Of a DNA stretch of 46,771 nt, positions 8,400-15,945 are shown piece by piece. Below the pieces are notes generated by a model, which made no database searches, was not told where the DNA came from, and saw only the letters and a list, made by a program, of their open reading frames with translations. This DNA is from Planctomycetia bacterium (lineage in GTDB: Bacteria; Planctomycetota; Phycisphaerae; Phycisphaerales; SM1A02). The stretch covers positions 1 to 46,771 of the forward strand of contig SXOD01000043.1 in the NCBI GenBank assembly GCA_005776885.1, written 5' to 3'. Positions within the stretch are counted from its first letter, which is position 1; the number at the start of each line of letters is the position of its first letter. The position numbers and the translations under genes were made by a program.

Positions 8400-8432
8400 A
8401 TGCAATTTCGACATCTCATGACGAATTTGCAT
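8400..8432. promoter_or_regulatory. AT-rich inverted repeat upstream of the DUF4143 ATPase
   Basis: ATGCAATTTCG (8400-8410) and CGAATTTGCAT (8422-8432) are inverted copies with one mismatch, 11 bases apart. They sit just upstream of the ATPase start and are far more AT-rich than the surroundings. This looks like a protein-binding dyad or part of the promoter; the binding protein is unknown. Confidence 0.45.
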
Positions 8433-8540
8433 TGTTTGTGACGATGTGGACTTCCGGACTGGGGGGATCCGGGGGCCTGTCGGCGGGGGTGAGGGGGGAA
8501 CACCCCGCGCCTGTCGTTCCATCCCGTGGAGTGCTCTGGT

Positions 8541-8579
8541 GCGGTGGGAATTCGCCCGAAACGGGACAAATCCCACCGC
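8541..8579. repeat. Palindromic repeat, divergent copy C
   Basis: The 9-bp arms GCGGTGGGA and TCCCACCGC enclose an inner CCCG-AAA-CGGG hairpin. Over 45 ungapped bases (8541-8585) it matches about 31 positions of the 12916-12985 repeat and keeps the same two-stem plan. It lies between the divergent ATPase and ruvA genes, so it is not a simple 3'-end terminator. Confidence 0.6.
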
Positions 8580-8655
8580 GTCAGCGGGGTGATCCGCTTC
8601 TCACGAGAGCGGCCGGCACGCAGAGCCCCCCCACCCCCCGCAGTAACCTCCCCGA

Positions 8656-9351
8656 GTGATTTCTCGCATCGCAGGCGTTGTTGAGGCGGTGGACGACGAC
8701 TCCGTGCACCTGCGCATCGGTCCGGTGTGTGTGCAGGTGCTGGTTCCGGCGTGTGACCGCGCGAGGTGGATGGGGCTGGTCGAGGAACCCGCCGTCCTGC
8801 ACACATGGATGACCTTCGATGGACAGGTGGGTGGCTCCAGCCTTGAGCCGCGGCTGGTTGGGTTCGCGTCGCCGGAGGACCGCGACCTCTTTCACGCGCT
8901 CACGACGGTGAAGGGCATCGGCCACCGGCGTGCGCTGCGGGCGATGGAACTTCCAGGCGACCAGATCGCTCGAGCCATCGCAGCCGCCGATACCACCACG
9001 CTTCGAACGCTTCCCGAGGTGGGCAAGAAGCTCGCCGAGACGATCGTGCTGGAACTTCGCGAGAAGATGGAGAAGCTGGTGGGACCGCAGGCGCCGGCGT
9101 CGCGCGCGGGTCGGGCGGTTGCTCCGCGTCGAGCCGCCGAGTCCGAGCCCGCACTCGACGAGACGGCATCCGCCGCGGTCGCGGTCCTCATGCAGATGGG
9201 CGAAAAGCGGACCGTCGCCGTGGACCTGGTCCTCCGGGCGATGGAGATCGAGATTGACGGCGCCGCCGAATCGACCCCAGCCTCGAACGGAACCCGCTCT
9301 GCGGATACGCTTGTGACTTCCGCGCTGCGGATTCGATCGTCGCGGAGTTGA
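8656..9351 (+). CDS. ruvA: Holliday junction branch-migration protein RuvA
   Basis: 231 residues from a GTG start, a little longer than the usual ~200. The OB-fold opening (ISRIAGVVEAVDDDSVHL) and the paired helix-hairpin-helix motifs TTVKGIGHRRALRAM and RTLPEVGKKLAETIVLEL identify RuvA, the tetramer that holds four-way junctions and loads the RuvB motor. The last ~60 residues contain a linker rich in Ala and Arg and the RuvB-contacting domain III (AAVAVLMQMGEKRTVAVDLV). ruvB and ruvC are not adjacent, but a RuvX homologue follows two genes later. It begins a plus-strand run up to 11790. Confidence 0.92.
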   Translation: MISRIAGVVEAVDDDSVHLRIGPVCVQVLVPACDRARWMGLVEEPAVLHTWMTFDGQVGGSSLEPRLVGFASPEDRDLFHALTTVKGIGHRRALRAMELPGDQIARAIAAADTTTLRTLPEVGKKLAETIVLELREKMEKLVGPQAPASRAGRAVAPRRAAESEPALDETASAAVAVLMQMGEKRTVAVDLVLRAMEIEIDGAAESTPASNGTRSADTLVTSALRIRSSRS

Positions 9352-9370
9352 CCCACGCTTCCTGCGTTCC

Positions 9371-10477
9371 ATGCCCAACACTCCCACGCCACCATCCAAT
9401 CGCTACGCCATGATCATGGCGGGCGGCAGCGGCACTCGGCTCTGGCCGATGAGCCGCGCGCAGACTCCCAAGCAGCTGGTCCCGATGATCGGCGAGGAGA
9501 GCCTGTTGCAACTGGCCGCGGCACGGCTGGAGGGCTTGATTCCGAATGATCGCCGCATGGTGTGCGCGGCGGAGACCTGGCGCGATGGCATTCGTGGCGC
9601 GTTGCCCACGCTCACCGACGCCAACTGGATCGGCGAACCGATGGGCCGCGACACGGTGAATGCCGTCGCGCTCACCGCGGCGATTCTGGCCAAGCGCGAC
9701 CCAGACGCCATCTTTGCCGTGCTCACCGCCGATCATGTGATCGAACCGGTGGGCCTGTTCCAGCAGTGCATCGACCACGGCTTCCGCTTGGCCGAGGCCG
9801 ATCCAAGCCGGCTGGTCACCTTTGCGATCACGCCCACCTTCCCCGCCACGCAGTACGGCTATGTGGAGTACGGCGGGTCGATTCCCGGCAGCGCGCCCGC
9901 CGTGCGATGCGCGCGGTTCGTCGAGAAGCCCGACTTGCCGCGGGCGAAGGAGTATGTGGAGAGCGGTCGATTTGGCTGGAACAGCGGAATGTTCGTCTTC
10001 CACGCGCAGGGGTTTCTGGATGCGCTCAAGCGATTCCGCCCCAGCAACCACGCGGGCATCATGAAGATCCAGTCGGCGTGGGACACGCCGGAGCAGTCGA
10101 TGGTGCTGGCCGCGGTGTACCCCACCCTTCCCAAGATCAGCGTGGACTACGCGATCATGGAACCGGCGTCGCAGGACACGCAGTTCAGCGTGGCAACCGT
10201 GCCGATGGCCGTGTCGTGGAAGGATGTGGGCAGCTGGTCCACCTACGCCACGCTGCTGAGCGAAGACCCCGAGGGCAATCGAGCCACTGGCGAAGCCATG
10301 CCCGTCGGATGCAAGGACACGATGGTGGTCAATCGCGAGGCTGGGCACTTGGTGTGCGCGGTCGGGTGCGAGGGGCTGGTCATCGTGCACACGCCGGAAG
10401 CGACGCTCATCGTGCCAGCCTCCATGAGCGAGCGGGTGAAGGAACTGGTCCAGGAGCTGCCGCCGGAGTGGCGGTAG
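9371..10477 (+). CDS. manC: Mannose-1-phosphate guanylyltransferase (GDP-mannose pyrophosphorylase)
   Basis: 368 residues. The nucleotidyltransferase signature MAGGSGTRLWPMSR with TPKQLVP follows at residues 16-38, and LTADHVIEP is the metal-binding stretch. EKPDLPRAKEYVESGRFGWNSGMF matches the mannose-1-phosphate site of the ManC/GMP group. The enzyme makes GDP-mannose from mannose-1-phosphate and GTP for polysaccharide or glycan synthesis. The length fits a single-domain form without the phosphomannose isomerase fusion. It starts 19 bases after ruvA and ends 7 bases before ruvX. Confidence 0.9.
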   Translation: MPNTPTPPSNRYAMIMAGGSGTRLWPMSRAQTPKQLVPMIGEESLLQLAAARLEGLIPNDRRMVCAAETWRDGIRGALPTLTDANWIGEPMGRDTVNAVALTAAILAKRDPDAIFAVLTADHVIEPVGLFQQCIDHGFRLAEADPSRLVTFAITPTFPATQYGYVEYGGSIPGSAPAVRCARFVEKPDLPRAKEYVESGRFGWNSGMFVFHAQGFLDALKRFRPSNHAGIMKIQSAWDTPEQSMVLAAVYPTLPKISVDYAIMEPASQDTQFSVATVPMAVSWKDVGSWSTYATLLSEDPEGNRATGEAMPVGCKDTMVVNREAGHLVCAVGCEGLVIVHTPEATLIVPASMSERVKELVQELPPEWR

Positions 10478-10484
10478 TTGCGGG

Positions 10485-10904
10485 ATGCGATTCCTCGCCG
10501 TCGATGCCGGAGACAAGCGGACGGGGTTCGCCGCGGGTGACGATGTGCTGCGAATCGCCACGCCGCTAGAAGTAGCGGAGGCGAGCACTCGCGAGATGGT
10601 GCTTGCGGCGGTCGCGCGCATCACGACATCGCACGGCCCCGACGCGATCGTGCTGGGCTTGCCGTTGCACATGGACGGCACGGAGAGTGCCCGGAGCGCG
10701 GCGGCGCGGGACCTGGCGCGAGAGATCGCCGCTCGCACGGGTCTGCCAGTGCACTTGCAAGACGAACGGCTCACCAGCTTTGACGCCGAGGATCGAATGA
10801 AGCAGTCCGGTCGCTCGCGCGGGCAGAAGAAGTCCGTGCGCGATGCGCTGGCTGCGTGTGCGATCCTCGAGGACTTCCTCCAGCAACGAGCCACCAACGG
10901 GTGA
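10485..10904 (+). CDS. ruvX: RuvX/YqgF-family RNase H-fold nuclease
   Basis: 139 residues, normal for the family. The first strand VDAGDKRTGFA carries the catalytic Asp, IVLGLPLHMDG is the conserved mid motif, and QDERLTSFDAED is the third acidic block. YqgF proteins act in 16S rRNA 5'-end maturation and have been proposed as alternative Holliday resolvases. The gene lies 7 bases after manC and 4 bases before the phosphogluconolactonase gene, so the three are probably one operon. Confidence 0.88.
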   Translation: MRFLAVDAGDKRTGFAAGDDVLRIATPLEVAEASTREMVLAAVARITTSHGPDAIVLGLPLHMDGTESARSAAARDLAREIAARTGLPVHLQDERLTSFDAEDRMKQSGRSRGQKKSVRDALAACAILEDFLQQRATNG

Positions 10905-10908
10905 CGCC

Positions 10909-11790
10909 ATGAATACCGACGCCAATCCCAACGCGAACGCCGACGCCAACACAAACGCCCCAATCCCATTCGCCGACGACGCCGCCTCCAACGCCCCCGC
11001 CCTTCCCGGCGAGGTGATCGTCCGCGCGCAGCACGATGACGCGATGGACGCGTGCGGCGACGACTTGCTCACGCAGGCGATCGCGTGCGTCCACGAGTTT
11101 GGCGAGTTTCACATGGCGCTCTCTGGCGGCAACACGCCAATGCCGCTCTATCGAAGGCTGGTGCTGGACCCCGCGATGCGACTCTTCCCGTGGAAACAGA
11201 CGCACCTGTGGATCGTGGATGAACGATGCGTGCCTTACTCCGACCCCAAGAGCAACTGGGGCCACATCAGCGACCTGTTGGTGGAACACTCGGGGATTCC
11301 CAGGAGCCAGGCGCACCCGATGCCGGTGGTGGGCGCGAGCGGTGCGGCGACGCTTGAAGCAGCCGTCGCGGGCGCGCGCGTGTACGACGCCGAGCTCCGC
11401 GCCGCGCTTGGCAAGCGAGCCGAGGGACATCGACGGCTTGACTATGTGATGCTTGGGATGGGCCCCGATGGGCATACGGCCAGCCTGTTCCCGCAGTCCA
11501 CGGCGCAGCTGGAGCGCGAGGCGTGGGTCACGACGAATGATGGCCCGACCGTGGTGCCGCCGCGCCGCATGACGATGACCTATCCGCTGCTCAACGCCGC
11601 GCGCATGCTGTGCGTGCTGGCGCTTGGCGAGGAGAAGGCGCCGACGCTCAAGAAAGTCAGCGCGGCGTGGCGGGGAGCTGAGTCAAGGCTGGCTTCGGAG
11701 GGCCCCGTCTGGCGCGAGCTCCCCATCCTCGGCATCACGCCCGTCGCGGGATCGATGCGGTGGTACCTGGATGAGGCGGCGTGTGGGTGA
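10909..11790 (+). CDS. pgl: 6-phosphogluconolactonase
   Basis: 293 residues from the ATG at 10909, just after ruvX; a longer in-frame start lies inside ruvX and is rejected. The family motifs ALSGGNTP, LWIVDERCVP and LGMGPDGHTASLFP are all present. The enzyme hydrolyses 6-phosphogluconolactone in the oxidative pentose phosphate pathway. The first ~30 residues are an Asn/Ala/Asp-rich low-complexity tail (ANPNANADANTNAP) that precedes the fold and is probably disordered. Confidence 0.92.
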   Translation: MNTDANPNANADANTNAPIPFADDAASNAPALPGEVIVRAQHDDAMDACGDDLLTQAIACVHEFGEFHMALSGGNTPMPLYRRLVLDPAMRLFPWKQTHLWIVDERCVPYSDPKSNWGHISDLLVEHSGIPRSQAHPMPVVGASGAATLEAAVAGARVYDAELRAALGKRAEGHRRLDYVMLGMGPDGHTASLFPQSTAQLEREAWVTTNDGPTVVPPRRMTMTYPLLNAARMLCVLALGEEKAPTLKKVSAAWRGAESRLASEGPVWRELPILGITPVAGSMRWYLDEAACG

Positions 11791-11824
11791 CATGCCGGAG
11801 CAGCGAGGGGGCGATCGTCAACAC

Positions 11825-12136
11825 TCAACGAACGCGCGCCGTGCGACTGCGCAGGTGGCGCTGACAGATGTACAAAGAGAGGCCGATGCCAATGCAGGCT
11901 GGAGTAGCAATGGCCAGGCAAGCACTGGCAGCCAACCATCCGACATCAGCGAGAACCTGCCCACAAGTCGGTCCATTCACGAGAGCACTCCAGGCAACAG
12001 CTCTCCACGCGAGCCACATCGCCACGCCGGCGATGAGGATCATCGCCCCAGCACTGGAACAGCCAATGACGAGACACAACTTGGCGACGCACCAGCGTTC
12101 ATCCTCTGACAAGTTGGAACAAGGCAGGGGCCTCAT
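11825..12136 (-). CDS. Small two-helix membrane protein, unknown
   Basis: 103 residues from the ATG at 12136, which overlaps the stop of the upstream gene by four bases (ATGA). There are two long hydrophobic segments, near residues 18-45 and 58-85, with little outside them. A longer reading from 12250 would lie within the upstream gene and is not favoured. Translational coupling suggests it works with the 12133-12846 product. No family recognised. Confidence 0.5.
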   Translation of the reverse strand: MRPLPCSNLSEDERWCVAKLCLVIGCSSAGAMILIAGVAMWLAWRAVAWSALVNGPTCGQVLADVGWLAASACLAIATPACIGIGLSLYICQRHLRSRTARVR

Positions 12137-12846
12137 GGACCGAAACCCTCCGGCGGTGGCCAGCATCCGGAGTCGCGCAAGTCTCGAATGTACCTCACAC
12201 GCGCCTCCGCGCGGCACGCCAGATATTCGGCGAAACTCTCGCCGATACAAATGAGCGTGTAGGCGATCACGCCAGCCACACCGATCGTCCCGCTGGTCCC
12301 GGCTTGCTCCTGGGCAGATTGGGCACTATCCACAACTTGCACGGCGGCATCGACGTGCTTCTCGGCGGTGACGGGCAGGAGGAGAGATCCTTGGAACTCG
12401 GGGCCGAATTGACCCTGATTCGTCCCATGAAGATCCAGCAGGAGCGCGGTGAACGCGGCCTCTGACTCACCGGTGAGGCTGGTCACAACCCCAGCTGCCA
12501 GCCGCACATCGACAAAGGAACCGTCAGGATCTTGCGGCGCGTCCAAGAACGCCCGCCCCAAGTAGATCGAACTCTCCTCCCTCCACGTGACCGTCGCGAT
12601 GAGCACAGAGTTCGCCATAACCTCTTGTTGATCGACGCCGGCCTGCAGGCTATGTATCTCAGCCAGATGAACTCCATCGCCGGAGGTCGAGAGCAACGTC
12701 ATCGTTTGTGCCACGCTCTGGCCAGTGACAGACTCCCACACGCGCCCGAGCGAACTGCGTTCCAGTCGCATCGTGACAACTTCGATCTGAAGTTCGCAAT
12801 GGCCCGAACACTCCGGTGAATGGGCCTTCGTCAGACTCAGCCCCAA
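12133..12846 (-). CDS. Unknown protein with a C-terminal membrane segment
   Basis: 237 residues if begun at the TTG at 12846, or 212 from the ATG at 12771; neither has a good ribosome site. The body is predicted beta-rich (VHLAEIHSLQAG, NSVLIATVTWREES, FVDVRLAAGVVTSL). One hydrophobic helix near the C-terminus (TIGVAGVIAYTLICIGESFAEYL, written here in parts: TIGVAGVIAY and TLICIGESF) could anchor it. It is coupled to the small membrane protein that follows. Base composition and codon use look like the neighbours. Function unknown. Confidence 0.5.
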   Translation of the reverse strand: MGLSLTKAHSPECSGHCELQIEVVTMRLERSSLGRVWESVTGQSVAQTMTLLSTSGDGVHLAEIHSLQAGVDQQEVMANSVLIATVTWREESSIYLGRAFLDAPQDPDGSFVDVRLAAGVVTSLTGESEAAFTALLLDLHGTNQGQFGPEFQGSLLLPVTAEKHVDAAVQVVDSAQSAQEQAGTSGTIGVAGVIAYTLICIGESFAEYLACRAEARVRYIRDLRDSGCWPPPEGFGP

Positions 12847-12915
12847 GAGTATCGGTCGTGTCGCCGGTCGTCAACTTGCGGCTTCGCTGCCAGAGTTGGT
12901 GGTCCGGAGGACCCC

Positions 12916-12985
12916 GTCCGGCGCGGTTGACATCCTTGAAATGGTGGGAATCATCCCACGAGGGGACCATTCCCACCGTTTCAGA
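12916..12985 (+). repeat. 70-bp palindromic repeat, copy A
   Basis: Begins GTCCGGCGCG and ends CCGTTTCAGA. The outer stem pairs TGAAATGGTGGGAAT with ATTCCCACCGTTTCA (one G-T wobble), enclosing an inner TCCC/GGGA stem. It is 63/70 identical to copy B at 15404-15473 and in the same orientation. It lies 12 bases beyond the stop of the GH5 gene, so the two copies bracket that gene and its divergent regulator. Confidence 0.9.
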
Positions 12986-12997
12986 TGGCCTAGGAGT

Positions 12998-14332
12998 TCA
13001 AGGGCACGCGCCCCAGCTCTCCAGGAGCAGGGCAAGATCAAGGTGATCCACCTGCAGGTCGATGTTGAAGTCTCCGGCGTGGCCCAACGGGTGTGCTCCC
13101 CAAACCACAAGAAGGCGCGCAAGGTCCATCGCGTCAATGACCTGATCGGCGTTCAAGTCGCCCGCGCACGCGCCGACGCTGCCAGCAAGGGCGTATCGAG
13201 CGGCCAGCACCTGCGTCATCATCGTGGCGTCCTGAGGCGTGGTCGACGACTGGGTCGAGTTCGACTGGTATTGCCAGTTCGTCGGTTCGATGCTGAACTG
13301 AATCGACCAGTTCGACGAAGCCCAGTAAGTGAAGCCCGCCCAGACATCCGTGTTCGATTCCATGAAGTCGAAGACACCGTTGAGGTCGTCGTAACAGGTC
13401 GTATTGCTCCCCGCGCCGATCTCGCCGAGAAAACCAATCTGGCCGTGGCTTTGCATCCATGTGGTGAACGTGGCCAGGTCCGACGCGCCGTGGGACGCGT
13501 CACATGTGTCGCTCGTCCCGGAGTAGTTGGAGTCCAGGTACTGGTGGACTTCGAAGGCACACTTGCCGGCGCTGTCGACGATCGCCAACATCGCGGTGGC
13601 GTTGTTGGTCCCTGTCGTGTCGGTCGCAGAGCTCCAACTCCACGCACCGGTCCAGAAGTTGCCGGGGACGAAGACCCAGTTGTCAATGGCGCCGGCCGCG
13701 CGAATCGCGGCGATGGCCTGGTTGGCATAGCCAGCCCATTCGGCGCACTGAAGTTCCTCGCCGTAGTCATCCCACTGCACGGGTTCGTTCATCAGGCCGA
13801 ACACAACCCCCGGGTCACTTGCGTAGAGCTGCGCCAGTCGCGTCCACAGGTCCACGAAGGCCGAGACGGGAACAGTGCTGGATCCGATGTGATGTCGGTT
13901 TTGCCCGGTGGGTCTGTACATCGCATAGTTGTGCGGGTCCAGGAGAACCATCATGCCCTGACCGCGTGCCGTGGCAACAGCGGTTTGGATGTAACCGAGG
14001 TAGGTCGCATCAAACGCTCCGTTGAGCGTGGGCTGCAGCCGCTCCCACGCGAATGGCAGGCGGACGATTCCCATGTCCTTGCCCGCGTAGTAGCCAAGCT
14101 CGGAGGCGGTCGGAGCGATGTAGTTGGTGCCCAGAGTTCCCGGGAAGCTCCCCTCTGCAAACTCAAGCCCCGATGCGTTCACTCCCATTCGGTACCCGAA
14201 GCTCGTGTCCGCGACCGCGGGTGCCGCGCCAGCGAGACAGGCGACCGAGACAACACCCATGGCCGCTGCGCCGAGGCGCGCCAACGGCGTGCAAATGCAG
14301 GGCGATGTGGCGCGGAGCATCGAGACAGACAT
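12998..14332 (-). CDS. Secreted GH5-family glycoside hydrolase with dockerin-like tail
   Basis: 444 residues from the ATG at 14332; the longer reading to 14431 lacks a signal. A signal peptide is cleaved near residue 41 (AAPAVA/DTS). The TIM-barrel has the GH5 landmarks: MGIVRLPFAWERL, LLDPHNYAMY, acid/base Glu183 in FGLMNEPVQW and nucleophile Glu304 in GFLGEIGAG. The family cleaves cellulose, mannan and related beta-glucans. Residues 391-444 form two dockerin-like repeats (GDLNADQVIDAMDL and GDFNIDLQVDHLDL), likely calcium-binding. Substrate is probably an endoglucan but cannot be fixed from sequence. It is divergent from a LuxR-tailed regulator. Confidence 0.88.
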   Translation of the reverse strand: MSVSMLRATSPCICTPLARLGAAAMGVVSVACLAGAAPAVADTSFGYRMGVNASGLEFAEGSFPGTLGTNYIAPTASELGYYAGKDMGIVRLPFAWERLQPTLNGAFDATYLGYIQTAVATARGQGMMVLLDPHNYAMYRPTGQNRHHIGSSTVPVSAFVDLWTRLAQLYASDPGVVFGLMNEPVQWDDYGEELQCAEWAGYANQAIAAIRAAGAIDNWVFVPGNFWTGAWSWSSATDTTGTNNATAMLAIVDSAGKCAFEVHQYLDSNYSGTSDTCDASHGASDLATFTTWMQSHGQIGFLGEIGAGSNTTCYDDLNGVFDFMESNTDVWAGFTYWASSNWSIQFSIEPTNWQYQSNSTQSSTTPQDATMMTQVLAARYALAGSVGACAGDLNADQVIDAMDLARLLVVWGAHPLGHAGDFNIDLQVDHLDLALLLESWGACP

Positions 14333-14355
14333 TGGAACTCTCCGATTGCGAGGGT

Positions 14356-14375
14356 GCGTGTGAACGACCACACGC
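14356..14375. promoter_or_regulatory. Dyad upstream of the GH5 gene
   Basis: GCGTGTG-N6-CACACGC is a perfect inverted repeat about 24 bases upstream of the GH5 start. This position suits a repressor or activator site. It differs in sequence from the dyad near the regulator start, so the two may bind different proteins or neither. Confidence 0.4.
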
Positions 14376-14458
14376 CACTGCGGCGTTTGAAGACAACATG
14401 ATTCAGGAAGGAACCGACGCAAGCATTCCAACGAGATCTGCTGCTCATTCCAGCGTCG

Positions 14459-14478
14459 TGTAGCACATTCGTGCTACA
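14459..14478. promoter_or_regulatory. Perfect 8+4+8 palindrome upstream of the regulator
   Basis: TGTAGCAC-ATTC-GTGCTACA is a perfect 20-base dyad ending 38 bases before the regulator start codon, in the divergent gap shared with the GH5 gene. Size and symmetry match the operator of a dimeric helix-turn-helix protein. The adjacent regulator is the obvious candidate; this is inference. Confidence 0.6.
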
Positions 14479-14516
14479 GGCGGACTGGACGCTCTCGTAC
14501 GATCCGTTTCCAATCC

Positions 14517-15398
14517 ATGGCCGCACTTCAATCCCACCCCGGGGTCCTCGACATCCGGACGCCCGGCCTTGTTGATGCGATCGGCCCCCTTCCTCACCTC
14601 CTTCTGTGGGAAGCACTGAGGCGACTGGGCCGCCCCACTACGGTGCAGGAACTTGCAAGTGTGGTCGGGCAGCCGTCTGCGTCCGTGACGAGAGCGCTTG
14701 CGGCCCTGGAAGGACTTCACCTCGTCTCGCAGGTTCGTGCGGCGCGTAAGAGACCGCATCCAGCATGGCAGGTGACGGCGGACGAGATCACGGTCAGCTT
14801 CAGGCCCTACGACGGCCGCGATGAGGCGCTGAGGGCATCGCTGGTTGGCCGCTTCGGTGCCAGCCGTGCCGAGGAGATTCGTCGAATGACCAAGACTCCG
14901 CAGGAGCGGTCCCCCACCGATTCCCAATGCGACTCCTTCAATGCGGTGTACTTCGACCCGGCTGATGTTCGGGAGTTCTGGGGCATCGTGCAGCGACTGG
15001 AACGGTTCTATGCGCGATGCGCCAAGAAGTCCACGGCGAGGAAAGCCGTCGGCCCGGATGCCGCGACCGACCGGACGCCTCAACACTGCAACTACCACGT
15101 GAGCCTGACCCTGGTGCCCTTGCGCCCCGGCGTGCTGCCGCTCCCGGCACTGCAGATCATTGGCTCGCAAGTGGCGAACGACGTCGCCGACGCTGCCAGC
15201 AAGAGCGCCACCAACATTCTCACCACACGAGAGTTCGCCGTCGCGGCGCAGCTGGCGCGCGGCCAGACCAAGGCAGAGGTGGCGCGGGCGCTTCACATCT
15301 CGCGACACACGGTGGCCGAGTTTGCACGGCGCATTTATCGCAAACTCGGCGTGACGCGCAGCGCGCAAGTCGCCGCTCGGCTGGCCGAGCTGGAGTGA
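14517..15398 (+). CDS. Two-HTH regulator with C-terminal LuxR-type domain
   Basis: 293 residues. An N-terminal winged-helix part (about 27-75, PTTVQELASVVGQPSASVTR) is followed by an unrecognised middle and a C-terminal LuxR/GerE helix-turn-helix at 235-293 (LTTREFAVAAQLARGQTKAE ... HISRHTVAEFARRIYRKLGV). There is no receiver domain, so the middle region may sense a ligand. It is divergent from the secreted GH5 gene across 184 bases that hold two dyads, which suggests control of that gene and of itself. Confidence 0.75.
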   Translation: MAALQSHPGVLDIRTPGLVDAIGPLPHLLLWEALRRLGRPTTVQELASVVGQPSASVTRALAALEGLHLVSQVRAARKRPHPAWQVTADEITVSFRPYDGRDEALRASLVGRFGASRAEEIRRMTKTPQERSPTDSQCDSFNAVYFDPADVREFWGIVQRLERFYARCAKKSTARKAVGPDAATDRTPQHCNYHVSLTLVPLRPGVLPLPALQIIGSQVANDVADAASKSATNILTTREFAVAAQLARGQTKAEVARALHISRHTVAEFARRIYRKLGVTRSAQVAARLAELE

Positions 15399-15403
15399 GG
15401 CCG

Positions 15404-15473
15404 GTCCGGCGCGATGGCCTTCCTTGAAATGGTGGGATTCATCCCACAAGGGGACGATTCCCACCGTTTCAGA
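15404..15473 (+). repeat. 70-bp palindromic repeat, copy B
   Basis: Same 70-base unit as copy A, in the same orientation, starting 5 bases after the regulator stop. It folds as TGAAATGGTGGGA with TCCCACCGTTTCA around an inner TCCC/GGGG stem. Here the GTCCGG end faces the gene, while at copy A the TTTCAGA end does, which argues against a plain terminator. The rest of the gap to 15621 shows nothing else. Confidence 0.9.
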
Positions 15474-15621
15474 GGGGTGAACCGGAGCGAGCGACTCTGC
15501 GCCGCCGTGGTGCGGTGACGCCGTGCGCGACGCCGAACCGAGAGGACACGGCCTCCGCGCCTACCCGTGGCTGCTTCGGGTCGCTCTCGACCCGTGACGA
15601 CTTCTCTCCTGGGGGCCTGGC

Positions 15622-15876
15622 TCATAGGCTCTTTCCAAGAACTTCCCAGTGCCCTGTCTTGTCGGAGCCGACTCGTCTCAACCGGCCCTGTTCTCGAAGC
15701 GACTTGAGGTGCCGCTCTACGGTCCTGGTGGTCTTGTTCAACATCGTCGCCAACTCGCTGGCCGATAACTGTGGCGACTGGGCAACAAGAGCCAAGATCC
15801 TGTCCGTTACACCGACATTTACACCGACATTTACACCGACATTTACACCGACATCCGCACCAGACTCCGTTGCCAC
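15622..15876 (-). pseudogene. C-terminal remnant of a helicase-like (AlbA_2-type) protein
   Basis: The 84-residue reading contains a winged helix (LSASELATMLNKTTRTVERHLKSL cited in parts: LSASELATML and TTRTVERHL) ending in LRRVGSDKTGHWEVL. That ending, with the preceding GVNVGVNVGV repeats, is typical of the C-terminus of AlbA_2/RecG-like ATP-binding proteins several hundred residues long. In-frame sequence continues only a few codons upstream (IVADSLHKFIS) before a TAG, and nothing resembling the missing domains follows. It is probably a decayed fragment, though a short DNA-binding product from the GTG at 15876 cannot be excluded. Confidence 0.6.
15807..15854. repeat. Four perfect 12-bp tandem units
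   Basis: TTACACCGACAT is repeated four times. On the minus strand it encodes the GVNV repeats of the helicase remnant. Units are contiguous with no spacers, so this is not a CRISPR array. Confidence 0.9.
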
Positions 15877-15945
15877 ACTGATGAACTTGTGGAGCGAGTC
15901 GGCGACGATCTAGGCACCGTCAAGTCGTCCCGCTGCCTCTCCCAC

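Noticed and set aside
9188-10969. Minus-strand open frame (593 codons) opposite manC and ruvX
   Set aside because: The plus strand encodes unmistakable family motifs here; the antisense product resembles nothing and lacks a credible start.
15807-15854. Possible CRISPR-like array
   Set aside because: The 12-bp units are contiguous with no spacers and encode a GVNV protein repeat.
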